This document shows, piece after piece, positions 39,786 to 48,578 of a DNA stretch of 64,000 bases; within the stretch, counting starts at the first letter, position 1; every line of letters begins with the position of its first letter. The notes under the pieces were generated by a model. The model searched no databases and had not been told where the DNA came from. It saw nothing but the letters and a program-made list of their open reading frames with translations. The translations under genes were made by a program, and so were the position numbers. The stretch comes from Deltaproteobacteria bacterium. GTDB lineage: Bacteria > Desulfobacterota > Desulfarculia > Desulfarculales > Desulfarculaceae. The DNA lies in NCBI GenBank assembly GCA_020444165.1, contig JAHLLK010000021.1, positions 12,931 to 76,930 of the forward strand. Direction: 5' to 3'.

Positions 39786-40496
39786 TCATTCTTTTTCAGG
39801 CGAACCTCCGGCCAGTTCCGCCACCATGCGCCGCACCAGGGGATAGATGTTGTCCACGATCACCACCACCCCCTTGCCGTTGGGGTGCAGACCGTCAGGG
39901 AGGTTCAGCTCCGGCTTGCCAGCCACCCCGGTCAGGAAAAAGGGGTAAAATTCCACTTTGTGCTTGGCGGCCAAACGGGGGAACACCGCCTTGAAGCGGT
40001 CGGTGAATTCGAAGCCCAGGTTGGGCGGAGCCAGCATGCCGGTGAACAGCACTTTGACCCCGGCCTTTTGCAGCTGGGTGAGGATGGCGTCCAGGTTGGC
40101 CTCGGTGAGGGCCGGGTCGGTGCCAGCCAGGCCGTCGTTGGCCCCCAGCTCCACAATGGCCATCTGGGGTTTCTCGGCCAACAGCCAGGAAAGCCGGTCC
40201 AGGCCGCCGGCCGTGGTGTCCCCGGACACCCCGGCGTTGATCACCTGCACCCGGAAGCCGTCGGCGGTGAGCCGCCTGGCCAGCACCGCGGGAAAGGCCC
40301 GGTCCTCGGGCAGGCCCAAGCCGGCGGTGAGGCTGTCCCCCAGGGCCAGGATCACCACCGCACGGCCGGCGCCCGCGGGCGCGGCGAGCGCGGGCCTGGC
40401 GAGCGCGGCCAGGCTCGCCAGCCAAACCAAACCCACGGCCCAAAACGTCACCGCGCCCAGTTTGCCAAAACCCCGCCCATGCTTCATCCTATACAT
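39786..40496 (-). CDS. tesA: GDSL esterase/thioesterase (TesA-like)
   Basis: 236 residues. An N-terminal hydrophobic signal (about 14-38) suggests export. The SGNH-hydrolase blocks are present: LALGDSLTAGLG (catalytic Ser), NAGVSGDTTAG, ELGANDGL and the C-terminal LPDGLHPNGKG (Asp-x-x-His). This matches TesA/arylesterase. It is divergent from a YbbA/YbbP-type ABC transporter, as tesA-ybbA-ybbP is in E. coli, which supports the name. ATG at 40496; AGGAGGAG lies a rather long 13 bases upstream, and a second ATG at 40487 is an alternative. Confidence 0.92.
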   Translation of the reverse strand: MYRMKHGRGFGKLGAVTFWAVGLVWLASLAALARPALAAPAGAGRAVVILALGDSLTAGLGLPEDRAFPAVLARRLTADGFRVQVINAGVSGDTTAGGLDRLSWLLAEKPQMAIVELGANDGLAGTDPALTEANLDAILTQLQKAGVKVLFTGMLAPPNLGFEFTDRFKAVFPRLAAKHKVEFYPFFLTGVAGKPELNLPDGLHPNGKGVVVIVDNIYPLVRRMVAELAGGSPEKE

Positions 40497-40524
40497 GACG
40501 CCAACCCAACTCCTCCTGGCCTGA

Positions 40525-40676
40525 CAGGATGTTGAAAAAGTCCATCCTGGCCTTTTTCAACCAAATTTGGCAAAAACGCGGTTTTGTCAAATTCGGCGAA
40601 TTGCTTGCTTTTTCAACGCCGCGCAATTTGACGCGCCCTCCTTGGCGCGCTTGGCAGGCTATTTTTCCACAGCCTG
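40525..40676. mobile_element. 152-bp MITE-like element, copy 2
   Basis: Begins CAGGATGTTGAAAAAG and ends TTTTTCCACAGCCTG; ends and interior match the element at 21236-21388, including TTTTTCAACCAAA, GCGGTTTTGTC and TTTTTCAACGCCGCGC. It sits between tesA and the ABC exporter ATPase gene, where their promoters would be expected. Confidence 0.7.
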
Positions 40677-40696
40677 CCAAGGTGGAAAGTCAACCC

Positions 40697-41431
40697 ATGC
40701 CGCCCCTGAGCCAGCCCGCCGCCCTGCCCGTTTCCGCAGCCCCACCGCTGATCGAAATGGCAGACGTTCATTTGACGTTAACCGGCCCCAGCGGTCCGGT
40801 CAAGATACTAGCGGGGATTGATTTGCAAGTGGCTCCGGGCGAGACCCTGAGCGTGGCCGGGCCCTCGGGCTCGGGCAAGACCACCCTCTTGATGGTCATG
40901 GCCGGGCTGGAGAAAGCCACCTCCGGCCGGGTGCTCCTGGCCGGCCAGGATCTGGGGCGGCTGGACGAGGACGCCCTGGCCCGACTCCGGCGGGAGCGGG
41001 TGGGGGTGGTGTTCCAGTCCTTCCACCTGGTCTCCACCATGACCGCCCGGGAGAACGTGGCCCTGCCCCTGGAATTCGCCGGCCGAGATGACGCCTGGGA
41101 AGAGGCGGCCCAGGGCCTGGCCGCGGTGGGCCTGACCCTTCGCCAGGATCACTACCCCTCCCAGCTCTCGGGCGGCGAGCAGCAGCGGGTGGCCATTGCC
41201 CGGGCCCTGGCCGCCCGGCCGGCGCTTCTGTTGGCCGACGAGCCCACCGGCAACCTGGACCAGGAGACCGGCCGCCTGGTGGCCGACCTGTTGTTCTCCC
41301 TGGCCGCGGCTTCCGGCGCGGCCCTGGTCCTGGTGACCCACGACCCGGCCCTGGCCGTCCGCTGCCGCACCACCCGCCACATGCTGGACGGCCGCCTGCG
41401 CCCAGCCCCTCTTCCGGGGGCGGGGGTATGA
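40697..41431 (+). CDS. ABC exporter ATPase (YbbA/LolD-like)
   Basis: 244 residues. Walker A GPSGSGKT, signature LSGGEQQR and Walker B LLLADEPTGNLD are those of the LolD/MacB/FtsE branch. The frame is open back into the inserted element, but ATG at 40697 is the first start beyond it and the family core begins near IEMADVHLTL. The gene overlaps the permease by four bases. It pairs with the FtsX-type permease as a YbbAP-like complex. Confidence 0.9.
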   Translation: MPPLSQPAALPVSAAPPLIEMADVHLTLTGPSGPVKILAGIDLQVAPGETLSVAGPSGSGKTTLLMVMAGLEKATSGRVLLAGQDLGRLDEDALARLRRERVGVVFQSFHLVSTMTARENVALPLEFAGRDDAWEEAAQGLAAVGLTLRQDHYPSQLSGGEQQRVAIARALAARPALLLADEPTGNLDQETGRLVADLLFSLAAASGAALVLVTHDPALAVRCRTTRHMLDGRLRPAPLPGAGV

Positions 41432-43968
41432 GTATCCGCAACCTCGGCCTGGCCTTCCGCCTGGCCCGGCGGGAGGCCCGCGGCTCCCTGGCCGGTTTCG
41501 CCGTGTTCCTGGCCTGCCTGGCCCTGGGGGTGGGGGCCATGGCCTGGGTGCTCACCCTCTCGGCCTCGGTGGAGGCGGGCCTGGCCCGGGATGCCCGGGC
41601 GCTCTTGGGCGGTGACCTGGAGATCCGGCGGCGCTACCGCCCCCTGCCGGCCCCGGTGCTGGCGCGCCTGGAGCGGGCGGGCCGGGTGTCCCAGGTGATC
41701 CGGCTCCGGGCCATGGCCCAGGGCCCGGACGAGCAGCCCCGGTTGGTGGAGGTGAAGGCCGTGGACCCGGCCTATCCCCTGGTGGGCCGGGCGGAAATGG
41801 CCGGCGGCGGGGAACTGGCCCAGGCCCTGGCCCCCCGGGGCGGGGCGCCCGGGGCGGCGGCGGCGCCGGAGCTGGCGCTGCGGCTGGGCCTCAAACCCGG
41901 CCAGGAGTTCCTGCTGGGCGGCCGGACCTTCCGCCTGGGCGGCATCCTGGCCAAGGAGCCGGACCGGGCCGGCGATTTCTACGACCTGGGCCCCCGGGTG
42001 CTGGTCACCCGCCAGAGCCTGGCCGGCACGGAGATGCTGGCTCCCGGCGCCCTGGCCACCTATCGCTACCGCCTGGTTTTGCCCCCCGGCCCGGTCGCCG
42101 CCCGCCTGGCGGACCTGGCCCGGCTGCAAGAGGACCTGTCCCGGCAATATCCCAAGGCTGATTGGCGGGTGCGGGACTTCCGGGACCGGCACACCCCCCT
42201 GGGCCGCACCCTGGACAACCTGACCCTGTACCTGACCCTGGCCGGCCTGGCCTCGCTGTTGGTGGGCGGGGTGGGGGTGGCCGCCGCGGTCCGGAACCAC
42301 CTGGCCGGCCGGCTGGAGGACCTGGCCGTGCTCAAATGCCTGGGGGCGGAGCGCTCCCTGGCCGCCGGGGCCCAGCTCATCCTCTGCCTGGGCCTGGCCC
42401 TGGCCGGCGGCCTGTTGGGCCTGGGGGCCGGGGTGCTCCTGGCCTGGGCCTCCCTGGGGCTCTTGGCCGGCCTGGTGACCCTGGAGCTGGGGCTGATTCT
42501 CCCTCCGGCCGGCCTGGCCCTGTGCCTGGCCGCGGGGCTGTTGACCGCTTTGGCCTTCACCCTGCCCCCCCTTTCCTCGGCCGCGGCGGTGTCCCCGGCC
42601 CGCCTGTTCCGGGGCTACGGCGATCCCCGGCCCCGCCGCCCCGGCCTCCTGGCCCTGGCCTGCTCCGCTTTGGCCCTGGCCGCCCTGGCCGGGTTGATCC
42701 TGGCCGCCACGGGCAACCCTCGCATCACCCTGGGCTTCCTGGGCCTGGCCGGGCTGGCGGCCGGGGTCTTGTGGGCCGCGGCCCAGGGGCTCATCTGGCT
42801 GGCCCGCCGCCTGCCCCGCCCCCGGGACCCCCGCTGGCGGCACGCCCTCACCAGCCTCCACCGTCCGGGCAGCTCGGCCGCCCGGGTGATGGTCTCCCTG
42901 GGGCTGGGGCTCACCGCCCTGGTGACCGTGGCCCTGGTGGACGGCAACCTGCAGAACCAGATCAACCGCCGCCTGCCGGACTCCGCGCCGTCGTACTTTT
43001 TCCTGAACCTCCGCCCGGCCGACTTGCCGGCCTTCCGCAAGCTGGCCGCCAGCCTGCCCGGGGTGACCCGGGTGGAGGCCGAGCCCACCCTGCGGGGCCG
43101 CATCACCCGGGTGGCGGGCCGGCCGGCCAGCGAGGTGCAGCCCGACCCCCAGGTGGCCTGGGCGCTCCGGGGCGACGAGGGGCTGTCCTTCCAGACCGCG
43201 CCGCCGGCCCGGCCCCTGGCCGCCGGCAGCTGGTGGCCGCCGGACTACCACGGCCCGCCCCTGGTCTCCTTTGACGCCAAGGTGGCCCGCGGCCTCGGGG
43301 TGGGGGTGGGCGACACGCTCACCTTCAACATCCTGGGCCGGGAGATCACCGCCAAGATCGCCAGCCTCCGGGACATCGACTGGGAGTCCCTGGCCCTGAA
43401 CCATCTGGCCATCTTCGACCCCGCGGTGCTGGCGCACGCGCCCTACAGCTATGTGGCCACCGCTTATGCCGTCCCCAACGCCGAGGCGCCTTTGGCCGTG
43501 GCGGTGACCAAGGCCTTCCCCCAGGTGGCGGCCATCTACGTGCGGGACGTGCTGGGCCAGGTGGCGCGGCTGTTGTCCCGGGTGGGCCTGGCCATCCGGC
43601 TCATGGCCCTGGCCACCCTGGTGGCCGGGCTGTTGGTCCTGGGCGAAACGGTGCGGGCCGGGCTCACCGAGCGCCGGCACCAGGCCGTGGTTTTCAAAGT
43701 GCTGGGCGCTTCGCGCCGGGACGTGGTGTGGTCCTTGGGGGCCGAGTTCCTGGGGCAGGGGCTGTTGGCCGCCCTGTTGGCCGCGGGCCTAGGGGCCCTG
43801 GTGTCACGCTGGTTCGTGAACCGGCTCCTGGAAGGGGCCTGGGCGTTTTTGCCTTGGCCGGTGCTGTTGGTCACCGCCGGGGGGGCGGCCGCGGCCCTGA
43901 TCCTGGGCCTGGCCGGGGTGCGCCGCGCGCTCCGGGCCCGGGCCTGGCCGGTGTTGCGAAACGAATGA
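41428..43968 (+). CDS. FtsX-family ABC permease (YbbP-like)
   Basis: 846 residues with about ten transmembrane segments and two large extracytoplasmic domains. An N-terminal segment (GFAVFLACLALGVGAMAWV) precedes the first periplasmic domain; membrane bundles lie near 265-470 and at the end (near 715-840), with the FtsX pattern in LVAGLLVLGETVRAGLTERRHQAVVFKVLGASRRDVV. This long form with two FtsX domains matches YbbP. Together with the ATPase it probably extracts lipids or proteins from the inner membrane; substrate unknown. The ATG overlaps the ATPase stop. Confidence 0.9.
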   Translation: MSIRNLGLAFRLARREARGSLAGFAVFLACLALGVGAMAWVLTLSASVEAGLARDARALLGGDLEIRRRYRPLPAPVLARLERAGRVSQVIRLRAMAQGPDEQPRLVEVKAVDPAYPLVGRAEMAGGGELAQALAPRGGAPGAAAAPELALRLGLKPGQEFLLGGRTFRLGGILAKEPDRAGDFYDLGPRVLVTRQSLAGTEMLAPGALATYRYRLVLPPGPVAARLADLARLQEDLSRQYPKADWRVRDFRDRHTPLGRTLDNLTLYLTLAGLASLLVGGVGVAAAVRNHLAGRLEDLAVLKCLGAERSLAAGAQLILCLGLALAGGLLGLGAGVLLAWASLGLLAGLVTLELGLILPPAGLALCLAAGLLTALAFTLPPLSSAAAVSPARLFRGYGDPRPRRPGLLALACSALALAALAGLILAATGNPRITLGFLGLAGLAAGVLWAAAQGLIWLARRLPRPRDPRWRHALTSLHRPGSSAARVMVSLGLGLTALVTVALVDGNLQNQINRRLPDSAPSYFFLNLRPADLPAFRKLAASLPGVTRVEAEPTLRGRITRVAGRPASEVQPDPQVAWALRGDEGLSFQTAPPARPLAAGSWWPPDYHGPPLVSFDAKVARGLGVGVGDTLTFNILGREITAKIASLRDIDWESLALNHLAIFDPAVLAHAPYSYVATAYAVPNAEAPLAVAVTKAFPQVAAIYVRDVLGQVARLLSRVGLAIRLMALATLVAGLLVLGETVRAGLTERRHQAVVFKVLGASRRDVVWSLGAEFLGQGLLAALLAAGLGALVSRWFVNRLLEGAWAFLPWPVLLVTAGGAAAALILGLAGVRRALRARAWPVLRNE

Positions 43969-44103
43969 TCTCAGGGAGAGCGGCCCCGTTCCCCGCGCCG
44001 GTTGGTTTTCTTTCTCATGCTCATTTTAGCGGTATACAGGACCCTGAAATCAGGTTAGGTTGACCCTGGGAGGGGAGCCCTCCTGTGTGTCCAACCTTCG
44101 TCG

Positions 44104-45414
44104 ATGCAAGGAATGACCACGCGCCCGCCCGTCAAGCCCCACGATGATATCAGTGATATGGCCCGTCGCCCGCGGCAGGACCGAGAGGAAATCGCGTCCC
44201 TGCGGGAGGAGAACCTGAAGCTCCGGGCCGAGCTGGCCCAGCGGGACAGCCTGGAAGAAGACCTTCACCGCCGGCTGTTCCACGTTGAGAGCCTCCTGGA
44301 AAACGCCCGCAACTTTGCGGTGATGCGTCAGACCGTCAACCCCGACAACCCGGACCGCACCAAGGTCGTCCTGGTCAGCCCCTCTTTTCAGGAGCTGACG
44401 GCCATCGCTGATCCCCTGAACCAGAACAGTTGGTTCGAGGTGGTGCACCCCGATGACCAGGAGTGGTTGTTGCAGGCCCAGCGGGACGCCATGGCCACCG
44501 GCCTTTTCGACGTGGAGTTCCGGCTCTTTCACAGCGGCCTGGCGGAGTGGCGCTGGATGCATGTCCTGTGCAGCGGCCGCCTGGAGCAGGACGGCAAACC
44601 ACATTTCCTGGACGCCGTGGTGCAGGACGTCACCGACCGCAAGCGGGCCGAGCTGGAGCTGGCCCGCCACCGCGAGCACTTGGAGGAGTTGGTGGAGGAA
44701 CGCACCCGGGAACTGAAGCGCGAGGTGGCCAGGCGCCAGCGCCGCGAGGAAGAAGTCTCGGCCGCCCTGGCCGAGAAGGAGGTGCTGCTCAGGGAAGTGC
44801 ACCACCGGGTGAAGAACAACCTGCAAAGCATCGCCAGCCTCTTGGATTTACAGGCCTTGCACGGGGCCACGGATTTGGTGGCCGACTCCTTCCAGGAATG
44901 CCGCGACCGGGTGCGGGCCATGTGCCTGATCCACCAGCAACTCTACCGGGCCGACGACCTGGCCCTGGTGGCCCTGGGCCCCTATCTGGAAAACCTGGCC
45001 TCCTCCCTGTTCCGGGCCTACGGCGCCGGCGAGGGCGGACCGGAGTTTTTCCACGACGCCGGCGACCTCTGCCTGGACCTGGACCGGGGGGTGGCCTGCG
45101 GACTCATGTTCAACGAGCTTCTTTCCAACTCCCTCAAGCACGCCTTTCCCGCGGGCCGGCCCGGCCGGGTCACCATCCTGGCCCGCCAATCGGAGCGGGA
45201 GATGGTGGAAGTGATCTTTGCCGACAACGGGGTGGGCCTGCCGCCGGGCCTGGACCTGGACTTGGCCCCCTCCCTGGGGCTCCGCCTGGTGCGGCTGTTG
45301 GCCGAGGGCCAACTGGGCGGCCGGCTGGAGATTTTGCCCGGTCCCGGGGCGGTGTTCCGCTTCACCTTCCCGCGCCAAGGCCCGGAACTCCAGGGAACGC
45401 CGGCCTTGTGCTGA
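44104..45414 (+). CDS. PAS sensor histidine kinase, first tandem copy
   Basis: 436 residues, no transmembrane segment, so cytoplasmic. A coiled-coil start (EEIASLREENLKLRAELAQRDSLEEDL) is followed by a PAS_3 domain (about 60-185), a second coiled coil and a HisKA_2-type dimerisation domain with phospho-acceptor His in EVHHRVKNNLQSIASLLDLQA. The HATPase_c domain has N box MFNELLSNSLKHAF, and G boxes FADNGVGLP and SLGLRLVRLL. Start ATG at 44104 or 44113. The response regulator partner is not adjacent. The C-terminal part shares a 544-base block with the second copy. Confidence 0.92.
   Translation: MQGMTTRPPVKPHDDISDMARRPRQDREEIASLREENLKLRAELAQRDSLEEDLHRRLFHVESLLENARNFAVMRQTVNPDNPDRTKVVLVSPSFQELTAIADPLNQNSWFEVVHPDDQEWLLQAQRDAMATGLFDVEFRLFHSGLAEWRWMHVLCSGRLEQDGKPHFLDAVVQDVTDRKRAELELARHREHLEELVEERTRELKREVARRQRREEEVSAALAEKEVLLREVHHRVKNNLQSIASLLDLQALHGATDLVADSFQECRDRVRAMCLIHQQLYRADDLALVALGPYLENLASSLFRAYGAGEGGPEFFHDAGDLCLDLDRGVACGLMFNELLSNSLKHAFPAGRPGRVTILARQSEREMVEVIFADNGVGLPPGLDLDLAPSLGLRLVRLLAEGQLGGRLEILPGPGAVFRFTFPRQGPELQGTPALC
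44717..45260 (+). repeat. Block identical between histidine kinases 1 and 2, copy 1
   Basis: 544 bases that I find identical to 46178-46721, ending where copy 1 has CTTGGCC and copy 2 has GACGCTC. It spans the end of the linker, the dimerisation domain and most of the ATPase domain, while the PAS region differs. Confidence 0.8.
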
Positions 45415-45579
45415 ACTCCGGGGAGGTCGGGGCCGGTCCTGTTTCCTACCCTCTGGTAAGAGAATTCCCTTGTTCGCCTTGTCTCGCCGTTCTATATTTT
45501 TGGGCCAACTTTGTTCTGCATAAACAGGCCCGCTTGGGGACGGAGCCACTCCGCTCCCCCAGCCCATGGGGGTCCAGAC

Positions 45580-46875
45580 ATGCCCGCTGACAAACCCGCC
45601 CGGACTGACCGCACGTCCGCCAAATCGGCAGCCGGCGAGCCCAGCCGTCTTGCCGCCCTGGAAGAGGAGAACCTGAAGCTCCGGGCCGAGCTGGCCCAGC
45701 GGGACAGCCTGGAGGAAGACCTCCGCCGCCGTCTGTTTCATCTGCAAAGCCTCATGGACAATGCCCGCAACTTCGCGGTTTACCGCCTGGCGGTGGCGGC
45801 CGATGAGACCAAGCGCGCCGCCCGGGTGATTTTTGTCAGCCGTTCTTTTCCGGAAATTTTTCCCGTGGCCGAACCTCTGGACGGAGAATCCTGGTTTCAC
45901 ATAGTGCATCCTGATGACATCGAACTGCCCGTGCGGGCTCAGCAAGAGGCTTTGCTCACCGGCCTGTTGGATGTCACCTGCCGCATCTTCCACCCCGGCA
46001 GGAACGAATGGCGCTGGGTCCACGTCCTGGCCAGTTCCCAGATGGAGCCCGGCGGCCACACCCGTTTTTTCGATGGGGTCATCCAGGACATCACCGAGCG
46101 CAAGCGGGCGGAGCTGGAGCTGGCCCGCCACCGCGAGCACCTGGAGGAGTTGGTGGAGAATCGCACCCGGGAGCTGGAGCGCGAGGTGGCCAGGCGCCAG
46201 CGCCGCGAGGAAGAAGTCTCGGCCGCCCTGGCCGAGAAGGAGGTGCTGCTCAGGGAAGTGCACCACCGGGTGAAGAACAACCTGCAAAGCATCGCCAGCC
46301 TCTTGGATTTACAGGCCTTGCACGGGGCCACGGATTTGGTGGCCGACTCCTTCCAGGAATGCCGCGACCGGGTGCGGGCCATGTGCCTGATCCACCAGCA
46401 ACTCTACCGGGCCGACGACCTGGCCCTGGTGGCCCTGGGCCCCTATCTGGAAAACCTGGCCTCCTCCCTGTTCCGGGCCTACGGCGCCGGCGAGGGCGGA
46501 CCGGAGTTTTTCCACGACGCCGGCGACCTCTGCCTGGACCTGGACCGGGGGGTGGCCTGCGGACTCATGTTCAACGAGCTTCTTTCCAACTCCCTCAAGC
46601 ACGCCTTTCCCGCGGGCCGGCCCGGCCGGGTCACCATCCTGGCCCGCCAATCGGAGCGGGAGATGGTGGAAGTGATCTTTGCCGACAACGGGGTGGGCCT
46701 GCCGCCGGGCCTGGACCTGGAGACGCTCCCCTCCCTGGGGCTGCGGCTGGTGCGGTTGTTGACCGAGGGCCAACTGGGCGGCCGGCTGGAGATTTTGCCC
46801 GGGCCTGGGGCGGTGTTCCGCCTCACCTTCCCCCGCCAGGGCCCGCCCCAGCGAGGCGCCGCGGCCCTGTGTTGA
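45580..46875 (+). CDS. PAS sensor histidine kinase, second tandem copy
   Basis: 431 residues with the plan of the first copy: N-terminal coiled coil, PAS_3 domain (RNEWRWVHVLASS...DGVIQDITERKRAELEL), HisKA_2 with EVHHRVKNNLQ, and HATPase_c. The PAS domain differs strongly from copy 1 (RVIFVSRSFPEIFPVAEPLDGESWF), so the input differs while the output is the same. The ATG at 45580 gives the matching N-terminus; upstream frame is not family-like and the ribosome binding site is weak. Probable duplication with later conversion of the kinase half. Confidence 0.9.
   Translation: MPADKPARTDRTSAKSAAGEPSRLAALEEENLKLRAELAQRDSLEEDLRRRLFHLQSLMDNARNFAVYRLAVAADETKRAARVIFVSRSFPEIFPVAEPLDGESWFHIVHPDDIELPVRAQQEALLTGLLDVTCRIFHPGRNEWRWVHVLASSQMEPGGHTRFFDGVIQDITERKRAELELARHREHLEELVENRTRELEREVARRQRREEEVSAALAEKEVLLREVHHRVKNNLQSIASLLDLQALHGATDLVADSFQECRDRVRAMCLIHQQLYRADDLALVALGPYLENLASSLFRAYGAGEGGPEFFHDAGDLCLDLDRGVACGLMFNELLSNSLKHAFPAGRPGRVTILARQSEREMVEVIFADNGVGLPPGLDLETLPSLGLRLVRLLTEGQLGGRLEILPGPGAVFRLTFPRQGPPQRGAAALC
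46178..46721 (+). repeat. Block identical between histidine kinases 1 and 2, copy 2
   Basis: See 44717-45260. The constant offset of 1461 bases along the whole block shows no insertion or deletion. Confidence 0.8.
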
Positions 46876-47014
46876 GGCCCCGGGCGGCTGGCCGGCGGGG
46901 TCTCGACTGGCGGGGTCTCGACTTGTCCCCCTTCCCGGTGATGTTTTATATTTTTAGCGTCTGATTTTCCCCGGCTTGGTTTGCCCGGTTCCTGATTGCC
47001 AGCGAGGTTGCCCG

Positions 47015-48307
47015 ATGCCCGACGGCCCCAAATCCCCGGACATGAATGCCTTGCGCCAAGCCCTGCGGGAGGCCCGAGCCCAGAACGCGTCTTTGGAAGA
47101 AGACATCCTGAAGCTGCGGGCGGAGCTGCGCCAGCGGGACGACCACGAGCAAACCCTGGGCCGCCGCCTGCACAACCTGGAAAGCCTTTTGGTGAACGCC
47201 CGCGATTTTGCGCTGTACCGCTTGGCCGCCAACCCCGACAACACCGACCGCAGCCGGGTCATCTTCGCCAGCCGCTCCTTTTCGGAAATCACCTGTGCCC
47301 GCGACCCCTTGGACCAGGACACCTGGTTCCAGGTGATCCATCCCGACGACCAGGAGCTGGTACTGCAAGCTCAGCGGAACTCCGCGGACAACGGCCTGTT
47401 CGAAGTGGAGTTCCGCATTTTCCACCCCGGCAAGGGGGAATGGCGCTGGCTGCACGTCCTGGCCAACGGCGGGTTGGACCCTGACGGCAAACCGCATCTC
47501 TTCGACGGAGTGGTGCAGGACGTCACCCCGCGCAAGCGGGCGGAGCTGGAGCTGGCCCGCTACCGCGACCACCTGGAGGAGTTGGTGGCCGCGCGCACCC
47601 GGGAGCTGGAGTGCGAAGTGGCCGAGCGCCAGCGGAGGGAATTGGAGCTTTCGGCCGCCCTGGCCGCGAAGGAGGTGCTCCTCCGGGAGGTGCACCACCG
47701 GGTGAAAAACAACCTGCAAAGCATCGCCGGGCTGTTGGATTTGCAGGCCTTGCACGGGGCCACGGACCTGGTGGCCGACTCCTTCCAGGACTGCCGCGAC
47801 CGGGTGCGGGCCATGTGCCTGATCCACCAGCAGCTCTACCAGGCCGATGACTTGGCCCTGGTGGCCCTGGGCCCTTATCTGGAGAACCTGGCCGCGTCCC
47901 TGTTCCGGGCTTACGGGGCCGGGGAGCGCTGCCCGGAGTTTTTCCACGACGCCGGGGACCTCTGCCTGGACCTGGACCGGGGGGTGGCCTGTGGGCTGTT
48001 GTTCAACGAACTGCTCTCCAACACCCTGAAGCACGCCTTCCCCCGGGGCGGGCCCGGCCGGGTCACCGTGCTGGCCCATCTCTCGGGCCGGGAGACAGTG
48101 GAGATCATCTTCGCCGACAACGGCGTGGGCCTGCCGCCGGGCCTGGACCTGGACACGGTGCCCTCCCTGGGGCTGCGGCTGGTGCGGCTGTTGGCCGAGA
48201 ACCAGTTGGGGGGGCGGCTGGAGATTCTGCCCGGCCCCGGGGCGGTGTTCCGCCTCACCTTTCCCCGTCAGGTCCCGCCCCGGAAAGGCACCCCGGCTCT
48301 GTGCTGA
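47015..48307 (+). CDS. PAS sensor histidine kinase, third tandem copy
   Basis: 430 residues, third paralogue in the row. The same coiled coil, PAS_3, HisKA_2 (EVHHRVKNNLQSIAGLLDLQA) and HATPase_c domains are present, all diverged from copies 1 and 2 by scattered changes over the full length, with no identical block. Its PAS (FEVEFRIFHPGKGEWRWLHVLANG) is closer to copy 1. All three lack membrane segments. ATG at 47015; ribosome binding site weak. A tandem-repeat and terminator region follows. Confidence 0.9.
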   Translation: MPDGPKSPDMNALRQALREARAQNASLEEDILKLRAELRQRDDHEQTLGRRLHNLESLLVNARDFALYRLAANPDNTDRSRVIFASRSFSEITCARDPLDQDTWFQVIHPDDQELVLQAQRNSADNGLFEVEFRIFHPGKGEWRWLHVLANGGLDPDGKPHLFDGVVQDVTPRKRAELELARYRDHLEELVAARTRELECEVAERQRRELELSAALAAKEVLLREVHHRVKNNLQSIAGLLDLQALHGATDLVADSFQDCRDRVRAMCLIHQQLYQADDLALVALGPYLENLAASLFRAYGAGERCPEFFHDAGDLCLDLDRGVACGLLFNELLSNTLKHAFPRGGPGRVTVLAHLSGRETVEIIFADNGVGLPPGLDLDTVPSLGLRLVRLLAENQLGGRLEILPGPGAVFRLTFPRQVPPRKGTPALC

Positions 48308-48350
48308 GGTGGGGGGTCAAAAACCTCGCCTCGCCTCGCGCCAAGGTGAG

Positions 48351-48555
48351 AGGGCGACAAAAAAAACCGGCCTGAGCGCAGGGTCACACAAAAGGGCGAC
48401 AAAAAAACCGGCCTGAGCGCAGGGTCACGCAGAAGGGCGACAAAAAAACCGCCCAACCTCGGGGTCACGCGGGAGGGCGACAAAAAAACCCGCCCAACCT
48501 GGTAGTCACGCAGAAGGGCGACAAAAAAACCCGCCCGGCTGCATGCCGCGCGGGG
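48351..48555. repeat. Five 41-base tandem repeats
   Basis: AGGGCGACAAAAAAA recurs at 48351, 48393, 48434, 48474 and 48515, spacing 40-42 bases, with a G/C-rich middle (CCGGCCTGAGCGCAGGGTCACGC or variants). On the minus strand each has a seven-T tract, so it may be an amplified terminator remnant between the convergent kinase and dehydratase genes. Confidence 0.75.
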
Positions 48556-48560
48556 TTTTT
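48522..48560. terminator. Terminator-like hairpin at the end of the tandem repeats
   Basis: AAAAACCCGC and GCGCGGGGTTTTT flank a G/C-rich imperfect stem (about 48530-48554). A-run on the left and T-run on the right would end transcription from both sides. Confidence 0.55.
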
Positions 48561-48578
48561 CTTGGGGGCTGTCGGGCG

